Assembly (NCBI GenBank): GCA_913064995.1 | Contig: CAJYBL010000095.1 | Coordinates: 1-6,308, forward strand | Origin: an uncultured Alphaproteobacteria bacterium | GTDB lineage: Bacteria > Pseudomonadota > Alphaproteobacteria > Puniceispirillales > Puniceispirillaceae | Direction: 5' to 3' | DNA length: 6,308 nucleotides | In this document: in pieces, positions 6,308-6,308 of the stretch | Layout of the letters: each line of letters begins with the position of its first letter | How positions within the stretch are numbered: the stretch's first letter is position 1 | Notes under the pieces: model-generated | Told to the model about the DNA's origin: nothing | What the model saw: only the letters and a program-made list of their open reading frames with translations | The model's database searches: none | Program-made: the position numbers and the translations under genes

Positions 6308-6308
6308 G

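Overview
The window is a compact, all-minus-strand stretch of the conserved Gram-negative outer-membrane biogenesis locus. Read in the direction of transcription (high to low coordinates) the order is rseP - bamA - skp - lpxD - fabZ - lpxA, the classical proteobacterial order. Protein features point to an alphaproteobacterium: a short site-2 protease with one PDZ domain, a BamA of about 760 residues, LpxD ending in the usual W-R-E...RRL tail, and FabZ of about 150 residues. The moderate-to-low GC content and AT-leaning third positions would suit a marine lineage such as the SAR116 / Puniceispirillum-like group, but that placement is inference and no marker gene here settles it.

Layout: rseP (5225-6307) begins one base from the right edge, so its upstream signals are not visible. 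A 143-base gap (5082-5224) separates it from bamA. This is the only sizeable non-coding stretch, and it holds an AT-rich palindrome with a TTGACA element and short alternative hairpins. bamA is best started at the ATG at 5081, not at a TTG 27 bases upstream. bamA, skp and lpxD follow one another with gaps of only 5 and 9 bases. A 67-base gap separates lpxD from fabZ, and fabZ is followed after 3 bases by lpxA, which runs off the left edge after 210 codons. No terminator, RNA gene, mobile element, CRISPR array or prophage trace was seen.

The genes serve one process. BamA inserts beta-barrel proteins into the outer membrane, and Skp is the periplasmic chaperone that delivers them. LpxA and LpxD attach hydroxyacyl chains to the UDP-sugar precursor of lipid A. 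FabZ works in fatty acid elongation and draws on the same 3-hydroxyacyl-ACP pool that LpxA and LpxD use. RseP is the intramembrane protease that in studied species links envelope stress to gene expression.

I see no undescribed system here. The points worth a second look are modest: non-standard residues at several active-site positions of LpxA, a BamA ending in leucine instead of an aromatic residue, the corrected bamA start, and the palindrome upstream of bamA.
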